Origin: a virus
DNA length: 57,028 nt
Virus record (IMG/VR): IMGVR_UViG_3300036716_000382
Location: 1 to 57,028 of that record
Reading direction: 5' to 3' (one strand)
Part shown: one piece after another, positions 48,207 through 56,590 of the stretch
How the letters are laid out: every line of letters starts with the position of its first letter
Numbering within the stretch: the stretch's first letter is position 1
The notes under the pieces: generated by a model
Told to the model about the DNA's origin: nothing
Database searches by the model: none
The model's input: the letters and a program-made list of their open reading frames with translations, nothing else
Program-made: the position numbers and the translations under genes

Positions 48207-48695
48207 TTAGTAACCCAACTTTTTCAGTTGAGAAATAGTCTTTGATGTACTAGTGTGGTGAATACCAACGCCGCCTGATCGTGTAAATTCTCTAACATTC
48301 TTCTCATAATCATCAATTAAGATTGCAGGTTGGCCTCTTTTAGCAAAGAGTTTCTTTTCTTTTCTTGTTACTAAATTGATTTTTGAACTACCAATACCTA
48401 AACGACTTCTTGCCCATTGAGTTTTGCCAGGTATACAATTTGGATCAAATGATCCTTCTACGTATGCTGATAATATATGTGGGTCAAACTTTGATATGTA
48501 AGTCCATAGTTGTCTTCCCCCAGCCATCCAAGGAAGAGTAGACCAAAAATTCTTATTAGCTTTAATAGGTGCCCACTTTTCTTTTGAAGATGGTATGTTC
48601 ATCCATTTATTAATGGACATACCTGTAGTTCTTTGTGCGGCTGTTTTGAAATCTGCTAATACTCCGTCCATGTCACAGTAAATAATAGGCTTCAT
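48207..48695 (-). CDS. HAD-family 5'(3')-deoxyribonucleotidase-like phosphatase
   Basis: 162 residues. IIYCDMDGVLADFKTAAQR (motif I D-x-D), LVTRKEKKLFA with the Lys, and ILIDDYEKNVREF (DD motif). This is a deoxyribonucleotidase-like HAD. It may dephosphorylate dNMPs or act on other small substrates. It sits in the late region rather than with nrd genes. Confidence 0.78.
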   Translation of the reverse strand: MKPIIYCDMDGVLADFKTAAQRTTGMSINKWMNIPSSKEKWAPIKANKNFWSTLPWMAGGRQLWTYISKFDPHILSAYVEGSFDPNCIPGKTQWARSRLGIGSSKINLVTRKEKKLFAKRGQPAILIDDYEKNVREFTRSGGVGIHHTSTSKTISQLKKLGY

Positions 48696-48711
48696 ATTAG
48701 ACTACTACTTC

Positions 48712-49425
48712 CTAGATTGGACGAGATGACGGTTCTACATCAATAACTGCAGCTTTTTTTCCTGTTGCAGTCTTTCCCTTTACTTTGTCACCTGTCTTAA
48801 CTAACTTCTGTTCTTTACGTATATCTGAAAAAGACTTTTTATCTTTCTTACCAACAATTTTTTTATCAGAAGCAACATTGCTCATTAACTCAGCAGCTTT
48901 ATTTACTGCTGTTTCGCCTGCGGCTGCACCAGCAGCTGCGGCTGCAGTTCTTCCTAAAGCCATTAATGGATTTTCTTTTACAACTGATTCATTAGCTCTC
49001 TTTAATGCGTTTGCAACATCTGGATGGTCTGATAAACCTTTTGCAAGTTTTTCAATTGCCTTAACAGCACCTGAATAATTACCTTGTTTGTATCTAGGAT
49101 CATTCAATATGCCATACGCTTGTTTGATTTGTTGTGTTGTAAATTCTACAATAGTTTCTTCTTTAACTGGATGATGATCTTTACCACACGCCTTGCATGG
49201 AGATTTACCACATTTGCATTCACAGTCTTCTTTAATTTCTTTACCTTCACTTACGACTTTAGCAGCTGCGTCTGCAAGTGATCCTGGTTTGACATCAAAG
49301 TAAGTTTTATCTACTGTTAATTTAACTTTTGGTTCTTGTTTTTTTATTGTCGGCTGCTCGGTAGCAATTTTTGTAGAAACTTCTTCTAAGCTGCCAGACT
49401 TTGTTTCAAAGTATTTCTTATTCAT
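48712..49425 (-). CDS. Virion/core-type protein with internal duplication and Cys cluster
   Basis: 237 residues. Two related repeats: KKYFETKSGSLEEVSTKI (3-20) and KTYFDVKPGSLADAAAKV (about 40-58). A CECKCGKSPCKACGK cluster lies near 68-82, and later an Ala-rich helix (RTAAAAAGAAAGETAV). The FETKxGSLEE motif recurs in cyanophage structural proteins, as I recall. The Cys cluster could bind zinc. Confidence 0.65.
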   Translation of the reverse strand: MNKKYFETKSGSLEEVSTKIATEQPTIKKQEPKVKLTVDKTYFDVKPGSLADAAAKVVSEGKEIKEDCECKCGKSPCKACGKDHHPVKEETIVEFTTQQIKQAYGILNDPRYKQGNYSGAVKAIEKLAKGLSDHPDVANALKRANESVVKENPLMALGRTAAAAAGAAAGETAVNKAAELMSNVASDKKIVGKKDKKSFSDIRKEQKLVKTGDKVKGKTATGKKAAVIDVEPSSRPI

Positions 49426-50821
49426 TTTCTGTAATTTCCTTTTTCTTATTGGGTTTACCTGAACTATCTGTTTCAGGTTCGTTCTGAGCCGCCATTGCTC
49501 TCTGCTGTCTATCTGATCTCAACTTGTTTTTTAAATCTGCAAGTTTCAATTTCATATGATTGACATCAGCTTTATTAATTGCAATTTTAGGTTTATCAAC
49601 TAGGGGTATATCTCTTCCCCTAACTTCCGTATCTTTAATACGTGTTGTCAGGTCTGCAATTTTCTTTTGTGTACCTGTCGCTTTTGCTTGTGCCATATCA
49701 GAAGCGTCTTCGGTAACTATTTCTCCACCATGTTTTTTACGGTATAATAAAACATCATTATACTTACCTGTGAATACTACCTTACCATCTTTTTTTACTT
49801 TGTAAGTTGTATTACTAGCTTCTTCAATTTCTTCTACTAGTTTTGATAAGTGTGGAATATTTGCTTGTTTAATTGCTATTTGAGTTGGTATATCCATTTT
49901 CTTAATCATATCTTTAACAGCAGGAGTTACATCCGAAGCCTTTTTCATCTTCCATGTATTTTTAATATTGTTTATTTGGAAGGTAGTTAATTTACTTTTT
50001 AAATAATCAGTATCTTCTCTAACAGGTATGCCTTTTTGTACCATACGTGATAAAGCTAAACCTGATAAGAAAGGTATATGTTTTTTTCTTAAATCATTTA
50101 AAAAATGATTAGGTATCTTATCAAAAATTTTTCTTAATTTGTTTGCATTATCAATAGATATAGTTTTGCCTTTAAGGTCTGAATATTGTCTTGCCAAAGC
50201 GTCTAATTGAGACCTAGAAAATTCTTGTAGTTCTTGTTTGTCCCATTCTATTAATAGTTCTTCACTAATAACTTCTTCTTTTCTTAATATTGCTTTAGCA
50301 ATATCGTGTGCTTTTGTAATTGTACTTTTTTCTACAGGCGGTTCATCATTTTTCATATCTTTAGCTTTTGCCATACCGATTGCGTATGCACTATCTTTAG
50401 ATACATCTTCTTTTGACAAATCATATGGAGTAATCCAATCACCTGTTTGTTTTTTTCTTTCTAAATCTTTTGACATTAATTTCTGTGTATCAGCCTTGCC
50501 AAGATAAACTCTCTTACCTGACTTATCAAACCAACCAACTTTTTTATTATCATAACGAACAGCACCACCGCCTGTTCTAATAAGCTCTTGTAAATCTACT
50601 TCTTCTTTAAACTTACCTTTTAAATAATCTTTTGTAATTGATAACTGTCTAGCACCATCACCTTTTAATTGGTCACGTTTTTTCTTTGCGTCTGGTTCAG
50701 TTTTATATGGTATAGCAAATCTCTTACCATTTTTAGGGTCCAAATATCTTACAACATATGCTAATTGTATTTCGTGTAGATGATTTCTTATTTCTGTCCA
50801 AGTTGTTTTATACTTGCTCAT
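49418..50821 (-). CDS. Large prohead-core-like protein
   Basis: 467 residues from the ATG at 50821, which follows GGAG by seven bases; an ATG at 50872 has no such site. It includes VVRYLDPKNGKRFAIPY, GAVRYDNKKVGWFDKSGKRV, and a repeated-looking part KTISIDNANKLRKIFDKIPN, FLSGLALSRMVQKGI. Several L/I-x-E sites resemble prohead-protease cleavage points. Gene order puts it among head-internal proteins. Confidence 0.6.
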   Translation of the reverse strand: MSKYKTTWTEIRNHLHEIQLAYVVRYLDPKNGKRFAIPYKTEPDAKKKRDQLKGDGARQLSITKDYLKGKFKEEVDLQELIRTGGGAVRYDNKKVGWFDKSGKRVYLGKADTQKLMSKDLERKKQTGDWITPYDLSKEDVSKDSAYAIGMAKAKDMKNDEPPVEKSTITKAHDIAKAILRKEEVISEELLIEWDKQELQEFSRSQLDALARQYSDLKGKTISIDNANKLRKIFDKIPNHFLNDLRKKHIPFLSGLALSRMVQKGIPVREDTDYLKSKLTTFQINNIKNTWKMKKASDVTPAVKDMIKKMDIPTQIAIKQANIPHLSKLVEEIEEASNTTYKVKKDGKVVFTGKYNDVLLYRKKHGGEIVTEDASDMAQAKATGTQKKIADLTTRIKDTEVRGRDIPLVDKPKIAINKADVNHMKLKLADLKNKLRSDRQQRAMAAQNEPETDSSGKPNKKKEITENE

Positions 50822-53279
50822 TTTTAGTCTCCGATTGTGCCCAAAATTCTTTAAATGATTTCTTAATGACACTAGGTTGTCCCCCTAAATCTCTCTCCAT
50901 ATCGGCTTTAGATTTAGCATATTTTCTTTTAAATGTTTCTGGATCTAACCCGCCTTCTTCCTTAGATTTAAGGTCAATAGCGATGTCTTTCATTCTTCCT
51001 TCTTGCATATTTTTGCTGGTGTCAATCACTTTATTAAACATTTTATTGTATGTTTCTTCTATTTTTGATTTCCACTCTTCCCCATATCTTTCCTTATATT
51101 TATCTATTGTTTGTGCGTTACTTGCCCATTCCTCTATATCTTTTAGTTCAACTTTCTTATTCATTGGTTTTATATCCTTACCTGCGTTAACGTTGATTAA
51201 ATTATCACTATGTTTACTTGGTTTATAAGGACCACCTTGAAATTTAGGATTATAATTCTTCTCACCTGGGGTAATTGAAGATGTATATTTTGCCCAATCG
51301 TGGCCTATTTCGTATGCCTCTTGTGGTGCATTTAGGGACGCTAGTGGTCCACCTACATCTGCTTGAAATTCATTACCTCTTTTTTCAGGTTCTGACTCAC
51401 CTTTTTTTGTCTTTAATTCTTTATAAATTTCTTTAAATCGTTTGGTTTTACTTGCTTTAGTTTGTACTTTAAACCCTACAAGTTCGTTTGAATCTTTTAA
51501 TCCTTTATCTTTCGGTTGGTCTTTTTCTTCTTTCAACTTCTTTGCTCTTTCCTCTAAACTAGTAGGATAAACAGGAGTTTCCATTATATTATACAACCAA
51601 GCTTTGTGTAACTTCATATCAACATCTTCTAAAGTTACATAGTTTGTTCCTCTTCTTATGATAACACCAGTTATATTACTCTCTATATCATCAACTATAT
51701 CTCCTACATCATATAAATGTTCAGAAATATATTTGTCCCTTAATGTCATCTTTTCTAACTCCTCTTTTGTAGAGGCAGTTATAAATGGCTTAAATTTAAA
51801 TGCACCTAAAGTTGTGTAGTCCATACTTGAGGTTAACATCATTCCTTTTCTTACGTTTCTAAAAAGGTCTTGTGCATTTTTAGTTCTAGCAAAATTGGAT
51901 GGCAGACCTCTTTTAAATAATGTTAAGTCTTTTTCTTTTGCAGCCATTCTCATTTTACTAGCACTCATACCTGTGGCACCTTCAGCGTCTGGATCTCTTT
52001 CTCCTGCTGACGCCACATTTATACTATCAAAGTCATATAGACCATGACGGCTCTTAACGCCGTTATATTTTTTTAAGATAGTATCAAATTCTCTTACTCT
52101 ATCACTACCAACAACCATTGTTATGTCTGAATAACCTCGTTTATATAAATCAGTTGCAATATCTAAAATCATATTAGATGAATTGACTAACATATTTCTA
52201 GCGTGTCTAGGAAACATTTGTTTCATAGTTGCTAATTTAATTCTATGTGATAGTGGATTTTTAGATGTGTCTTCAGTTTTACTTAAATAAATTTTGTAAT
52301 CATCTGTTCTTTGTTGTGCCACTTTGTTAATAAGTTTTTCGTGTCCTATTGTAGGTGGATTAAAGCGACCAAAGGTAAATGCTATTGATCTACCCCCAGC
52401 CGCTTCCTTTATTTTTGATAGTGATTTCAGTTCATCTGGTGTAATTTTACCGTCTTCCATAATCTCGTTCAACTTTTTGAAAAATTTGAGATAATGATAC
52501 TTTTCTAACATTTTATAAATCACATTTTTCGGAAGTCGATTCTTCACACCGAACTTTCTGATTTCGTCTGGCGACATATCTTTATCAAAAGCAGCCTTTC
52601 GGTTTGCAATTGTCTTAGCGCCAATATCAATTAACGTGTTAATAGAATCTTTAATTTCATCTAACTTTTCGGATACTAATTTTGACAAGTTATCAATTTC
52701 GGAGCTCGTCAAACTCTTTAGTTCCTCATAATCAATCATATCCCTCACCAATTCACCTTTAACAACATCTATTTCAGAAACGTGTTTCTGAAAATCCGCA
52801 ACGTATTTTTCTGGCTCAAATTTACCAGGTTCTGGTCTTCTGATCCACTTGTTAGTGTCAATATCAAAAGTACCATCAGCCATGTCCCGAGCCTTACTAA
52901 ATGTTGCAGGATCTATGATAGAAAAGTAGTTGATAGGATGTTTTGTGCCTGGTATTACTTTACCATTTATCTCTCCTTGATATTCTCTTATACTATCGTG
53001 GACTTTTTCCTGTTCTGCTTGTGAACCAGGGATGTCAAATAGTATATTGATATCAAGGTCGGCGTCATCTCTATATTGTTTAGTTAGTATTGATCCTATT
53101 AAGGTATACTTAACTACTTTTCCAAATTTTTCAAACGTTTTAATTCCGTCTAATATTTGTTTTTTTACTGAAGGCTTTATTGTAGGTTTAGGTGTATCTG
53201 CTTTATCAAATACTCCTCCAGCATAAGTCTTTCTAGGTATGTCTATTATAGACTCTTTTATAAATTCTTTAAATCTCAT
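50808..53279 (-). CDS. Fused nucleotidyltransferases with capsid-targeting leader
   Basis: 823 residues. Leader MRFKEFIKES (I-K-E site). A pol-beta-like nucleotidyltransferase follows (about 40-200: LIGSILTKQYRDDADLDIN with GS 62-63 and the DADLD acids). A cytidylyltransferase-type domain starts FTFGRFNPPTIGHEKLI (304-313, TIGH as the HxGH motif), with ITMVVGSDRVREF and SASKMRMAAK (438-445). The C-terminal 300 residues are charged and end FKEFWAQSE. Two nucleotidyl-transfer activities on one polypeptide that looks head-packaged. Confidence 0.75.
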   Translation of the reverse strand: MRFKEFIKESIIDIPRKTYAGGVFDKADTPKPTIKPSVKKQILDGIKTFEKFGKVVKYTLIGSILTKQYRDDADLDINILFDIPGSQAEQEKVHDSIREYQGEINGKVIPGTKHPINYFSIIDPATFSKARDMADGTFDIDTNKWIRRPEPGKFEPEKYVADFQKHVSEIDVVKGELVRDMIDYEELKSLTSSEIDNLSKLVSEKLDEIKDSINTLIDIGAKTIANRKAAFDKDMSPDEIRKFGVKNRLPKNVIYKMLEKYHYLKFFKKLNEIMEDGKITPDELKSLSKIKEAAGGRSIAFTFGRFNPPTIGHEKLINKVAQQRTDDYKIYLSKTEDTSKNPLSHRIKLATMKQMFPRHARNMLVNSSNMILDIATDLYKRGYSDITMVVGSDRVREFDTILKKYNGVKSRHGLYDFDSINVASAGERDPDAEGATGMSASKMRMAAKEKDLTLFKRGLPSNFARTKNAQDLFRNVRKGMMLTSSMDYTTLGAFKFKPFITASTKEELEKMTLRDKYISEHLYDVGDIVDDIESNITGVIIRRGTNYVTLEDVDMKLHKAWLYNIMETPVYPTSLEERAKKLKEEKDQPKDKGLKDSNELVGFKVQTKASKTKRFKEIYKELKTKKGESEPEKRGNEFQADVGGPLASLNAPQEAYEIGHDWAKYTSSITPGEKNYNPKFQGGPYKPSKHSDNLINVNAGKDIKPMNKKVELKDIEEWASNAQTIDKYKERYGEEWKSKIEETYNKMFNKVIDTSKNMQEGRMKDIAIDLKSKEEGGLDPETFKRKYAKSKADMERDLGGQPSVIKKSFKEFWAQSETKNEQV

Positions 53280-53281
53280 CT

Positions 53282-53968
53282 CTATCTTCTCTTGGCCTTT
53301 CTCTCACCTGCCATCCATCTTTTTGCTATATAACTAGAGATAGGCGCCCTCATATATTTATTAACTTCCTTTCTTACTCTATTCATTATAACGGTTGTTA
53401 ATTCTAAATCTGATCTATTATTATCAACTACTAAAAAATTACCTTGGCCAAATAAATTTTGAAATCTCCCCATATTACTTTGTACAGTTTGCCAACTAGA
53501 TTTTGTAATGTATTCTGGTATAGTTCTTTCACGTCTAGCATTTCTTGCTAAAGCAACTTCTAAAGTTGAGTTAACAAATACCATATAACAATCATAACCT
53601 AATTGTCTAAGCATACTAGCGTTTCTAGCAATACCATCATAATCTCTACCTGTACTATCAATAACTAAACCTAATCTACCTTTAATGTATTGGTCTAATT
53701 GTGTAACAGCAAATTTCTTTGCGTGTGTTCTAATAATATTTCTAAAATATTCTTCATCATCTGGCATTTTTAATGACATACCAGCCTTCTTTAAATCTCT
53801 TTCAAATTTGTTATCTGAATTAACTAGTTTTAATCCTGTGCCTGAAAATGCACTTGAAGTTACAAATGATTTGCCAGACCCAGGACCTCCTGCTAAGAAG
53901 AATGCTTTAAATATACCTGGGTCATATAAACCTTCAGATATATTTTGCATAAAACTTTTTAATCTCAT
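53282..53968 (-). CDS. Zeta-toxin-like P-loop kinase with capsid-targeting leader
   Basis: 228 residues. Leader MRLKSFMQNISE (I-S-E site at 10-12). FFLAGGPGSGKSFVTSS is a Walker A (27-34), KLVNSDNKFERDL and LGLVIDSTGRDYDGIA follow as in zeta/UDP-GlcNAc kinases and chloramphenicol-kinase relatives. A basic C-terminus (KRWMAGERKAKRR). The substrate is unknown; zeta toxins phosphorylate UDP-GlcNAc, which would hit the wall. Confidence 0.75.
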   Translation of the reverse strand: MRLKSFMQNISEGLYDPGIFKAFFLAGGPGSGKSFVTSSAFSGTGLKLVNSDNKFERDLKKAGMSLKMPDDEEYFRNIIRTHAKKFAVTQLDQYIKGRLGLVIDSTGRDYDGIARNASMLRQLGYDCYMVFVNSTLEVALARNARRERTIPEYITKSSWQTVQSNMGRFQNLFGQGNFLVVDNNRSDLELTTVIMNRVRKEVNKYMRAPISSYIAKRWMAGERKAKRR

Positions 53969-54153
53969 AGGGTTTCTCCTGGCGGGTTAAGCCAGTTCAT
54001 AAGCTTGTGATATAAATCTGATTGATCACCTAATTGTAACCATAAAGACATTATATCCTGCTCTGTGACATATAACTTATACAATATGAATAATATTGCA
54101 AAAGTATTTACCCATAGTAATATAGTTTTAAATGTGCCGTTTTTCTTTATCAT
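53965..54153 (-). CDS. Small membrane protein
   Basis: 62 residues. TILLWVNTFAILFILYKLYV is one membrane helix, then IMSLWLQLGDQSDLYHKLMN. Overlaps the zeta-like kinase by four bases. Confidence 0.55.
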   Translation of the reverse strand: MIKKNGTFKTILLWVNTFAILFILYKLYVTEQDIMSLWLQLGDQSDLYHKLMNWLNPPGETL

Positions 54154-54161
54154 TTTTTTCC

Positions 54162-54314
54162 TTATCCTGATAATGATGTTTCTATCCTCTTTGGATATTT
54201 TTTTTTCTTTCTAGTATTAACTTTCTTTAATTTTGGTTTTGCTACTTTGTTTGTTTTGGGTCCAGCTTGTTTACCTTTACCCCAATCTTTCCATAAGCCT
54301 GTAAAAAATCCCAT
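54162..54314 (-). CDS. Small very basic protein, 50 residues
   Basis: ATG 54314 to TAA 54162: MGFFTGLWKDWGKGKQAGPK, then KPKLKKVNTRKKKKYPKR. Highly basic, so it may bind nucleic acid in the head. Follows adenylate kinase by one base. Confidence 0.55.
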   Translation of the reverse strand: MGFFTGLWKDWGKGKQAGPKTNKVAKPKLKKVNTRKKKKYPKRIETSLSG

Positions 54315-54315
54315 T

Positions 54316-54897
54316 TTATTCTCCTTCTATTCTGTTTATAATTTCGTTGGCCGTTTCTTTAGGTGTGCCACCCTCTGCTTTTATTTCAATAAATCCTGGT
54401 TGCTTTCTAAAGTATTCAACAACAGGACCTGTTTCTTTTTTATATAAAGCAATTCTATCATTAATAATATCAACTGTATCATCAGCACGACCTCTTGCTA
54501 ACAATCTTTTCATAACTTCCTCTTTACTTACGTTCAAAAATACTGCACGGTCGTAACCTATTTGTGCCTTTAGCATATCATTAACTTGTTCCATATATCT
54601 TGGCCATCCATCAAACACATAACCTTTAGGTGATTGATCAACTTTCTTTTTTATTAATTCTAAAACAATATCATTAGGAGCAAACTTACCTTTTGCCATT
54701 AAATCTTTTATTTCTTTTCCTATTTCACTCTTTTTTTCCATTTCTTTTCTTAACATATCACCTGGGTAAATATGTGTTATATCAAAGTGTTTAATTAAAT
54801 ATTCTGCATAAGTAGATTTACCTGAACCTGGTCCACCTAACATCACAATTCTCATACGACCTATTTGTTCAAATATAAAATCTCTAAAACCTTTCAT
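54316..54897 (-). CDS. adk: Adenylate kinase with capsid-targeting leader
   Basis: 193 residues. Leader MKGFRDFIFE (I-F-E site at 8-10), then a complete Adk: MRIVMLGGPGSGKSTYAEYL (P-loop 21-29), IYPGDMLRKEM, VFDGWPRYMEQ (96-100), RGRADDTVDIINDRI with the Arg residues that close the lid. The catalytic domain begins normally at M15, so the leader is an addition. Adk balances AMP, ADP and ATP. Phage-encoded copies are uncommon. ATGA coupling to the preceding gene. Confidence 0.9.
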   Translation of the reverse strand: MKGFRDFIFEQIGRMRIVMLGGPGSGKSTYAEYLIKHFDITHIYPGDMLRKEMEKKSEIGKEIKDLMAKGKFAPNDIVLELIKKKVDQSPKGYVFDGWPRYMEQVNDMLKAQIGYDRAVFLNVSKEEVMKRLLARGRADDTVDIINDRIALYKKETGPVVEYFRKQPGFIEIKAEGGTPKETANEIINRIEGE

Positions 54898-55061
54898 TTA
54901 CGTTCTACTCTATATTCAAAATGACTTTCACTATCTTTATCTTCCATTTGTTTAGCAAGGTCTTCTTCTCTTTGTTTCCCGCCTTCCATACCATCAACAT
55001 AAATCATATCAAATTCCCATTTGTCATTTGAATCCTTATATCTTTTTTCTACAGTAATCAT
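54894..55061 (-). CDS. Small acidic protein, 55 residues
   Basis: ATG 55061 to TGA 54894: TVEKRYKDSNDKWEFDMIYV, then GKQREEDLAKQMEDKDSESH. Overlaps the Adk start by four bases. Unknown. Confidence 0.55.
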   Translation of the reverse strand: MITVEKRYKDSNDKWEFDMIYVDGMEGGKQREEDLAKQMEDKDSESHFEYRVERK

Positions 55062-55062
55062 T

Positions 55063-55191
55063 TTACCATATCCATACTATTAGCAATGCTATTAGGAATC
55101 CTTCAACCCAAGCACCATAAGCACACCAAACAGGATACTTTCTGATTAGATTAATCTTCCAATTATATAATTTTTTTATAGACGTTATCAT
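55063..55191 (-). CDS. Small membrane protein, 42 residues
   Basis: ATG 55191 to TAA 55063: KYPVWCAYGAWVEGFLIALL continues into IVWIW, one membrane helix. ATGA overlap with the upstream 26-residue gene. Confidence 0.5.
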   Translation of the reverse strand: MITSIKKLYNWKINLIRKYPVWCAYGAWVEGFLIALLIVWIW

Positions 55192-55268
55192 TTCTTTCTC
55201 TTTCTTGGTTTTCTTTTCTTTTGCATTCTCTTTTTTTTCAAAAGAAAATAAGCGTATTGTTTATTCAT
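55188..55268 (-). CDS. Tiny basic protein, 26 residues
   Basis: ATG 55268 overlaps the ligase-like gene's stop (TAATG) and its own TGA overlaps the next ATG. MNKQYAYFLLKKKRMQKKRK then PRKRKK. The double coupling supports it despite its length. Confidence 0.4.
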   Translation of the reverse strand: MNKQYAYFLLKKKRMQKKRKPRKRKK

Positions 55269-56491
55269 TATCCTTTTACCCAATTTTTTGCTAAAGTAAA
55301 GTTTGCGGTACTAAACTCTAGTCTATCTACTAATTTTACTGCGTTACCCATTCTATCAACAGCAACATAACCTTCAGGATTTGTTACTACAAACCCATTG
55401 CCTTTTTGTAAAAATGTACCAATAGATTTTATTTGATTCATCTTACTTACAAGAAAAGTTTTAGCTCTTTGTAAGGTAACATAACTTGCAATTGCAAAGT
55501 AAATTTCATTATCATATCTATCAATAAATTTTAAACCATCATCTCTTATTGCTTTGTATTTTCTTTTAGCTGTATCTGTTTTTCTTTTAGACATTTCATC
55601 ATCTAAAACTGAAGCATAATATTTTCTAAAATCTGCTTGTAATCTTTTAACATTACTAACTGATTGACCTTGTCTAATCATTGTGTTAAAATATATTTTT
55701 AATCTTGCACCAACTGATAATATATTGGTTTGTCTTTTTAATAAATCTAAAATTCTTTTACCTTTTGATATTGATCCCATTGCCATTCTTAACATACCAT
55801 CATACTGAGCGCTTTCAGCAGTTGTAAATGTAGCAACACCAGATGAGTCTTTATAACTTGCGTCATCAAAAAATACTGATGGCGTCTTTGCTAATCGTTT
55901 TACATTGACGCCAAAGCCTGCTTTTAAGTCTGCCATTTTTCTTCCTGTGTAAGTAGTGTGAAAAATGATACCTAATTTAGCTCTTGTAATTCTTCTGGCA
56001 AGGTCAGTATTTTCTGGGACGGCATATGTTATAGTATTAGGTGTAAATGCAATAGCATCCTCACCTCTTATAGATACCGACTTAATATCACCTGGTGTAA
56101 ATAACAAGTCGCCTTGTACAACACCACTTATATTAAGTTTCGGCAATTCTTTTAAACAGATTGCTAATTTTTTTGCTAAACCACCACCGTGATTTCTTCT
56201 TATGTCTGCTTGTGTGTAATTGATTTTAGGAGTGACGTTGAATACAGATTTTGATCCAACAAAGAACTTTCCGTTTTCAGGATTGATACCACAGAATACT
56301 GCTGGTGCTCCATCCCATTTAACAGATACATTTAAACGTTTACGTGATGATCCTGTCAGCATATTTCTTAATGATTTAAGAAATTCTACTGCGTTAAGGC
56401 CACCTTCGTAACCGTTATTAATTATTTCGTCTTCTAAATGTTCTAAATGAGTGTTCTTTGCCTCATTTAAATATTGTTTAAAACTATACAT
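55268..56491 (-). CDS. Ligase-like nucleotidyltransferase with capsid-targeting leader
   Basis: 407 residues. Leader MYSFKQYLNEA (L-N-E site at 8-10). VSVKWDGAPAVFCG has the K58-x-D-G motif of ATP-dependent ligases and RNA ligases/capping enzymes; VVQGDLLFTPG and LGIIFHTTYTG are in the places of further ligase motifs, and EDAIAFTPNTITY lies between. The C-terminus has FLQKGNGFVVTNPEGYV. Likely a nucleic-acid ligase-fold enzyme, activity unproven. An early promoter and a late octamer both lie upstream. Confidence 0.65.
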   Translation of the reverse strand: MYSFKQYLNEAKNTHLEHLEDEIINNGYEGGLNAVEFLKSLRNMLTGSSRKRLNVSVKWDGAPAVFCGINPENGKFFVGSKSVFNVTPKINYTQADIRRNHGGGLAKKLAICLKELPKLNISGVVQGDLLFTPGDIKSVSIRGEDAIAFTPNTITYAVPENTDLARRITRAKLGIIFHTTYTGRKMADLKAGFGVNVKRLAKTPSVFFDDASYKDSSGVATFTTAESAQYDGMLRMAMGSISKGKRILDLLKRQTNILSVGARLKIYFNTMIRQGQSVSNVKRLQADFRKYYASVLDDEMSKRKTDTAKRKYKAIRDDGLKFIDRYDNEIYFAIASYVTLQRAKTFLVSKMNQIKSIGTFLQKGNGFVVTNPEGYVAVDRMGNAVKLVDRLEFSTANFTLAKNWVKG

Positions 56492-56509
56492 TTGTCTCCC
56501 ACTATGTCC

Positions 56510-56538
56510 ATTATAACAAATTTGACGCTTTTAGTCAA
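56510..56538 (-). promoter_or_regulatory. Early sigma70-like promoter
   Basis: TTGACT (56538-56533), 17-base spacer ending TGT, TATAAT (56515-56510), minus strand, preceded by GC. GGGAG ribosome site follows. Confidence 0.75.
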
Positions 56539-56582
56539 GCGAAAATCCACTAGTTCCATTAATAAATCACTACTTACTTGAC

Positions 56583-56590
56583 TATTTATA
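56583..56590 (-). promoter_or_regulatory. Late-type promoter octamer
   Basis: TATAAATA on the minus strand just after the stop of the 56591 gene, so the ligase-like gene may be read both early and late. Confidence 0.45.
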
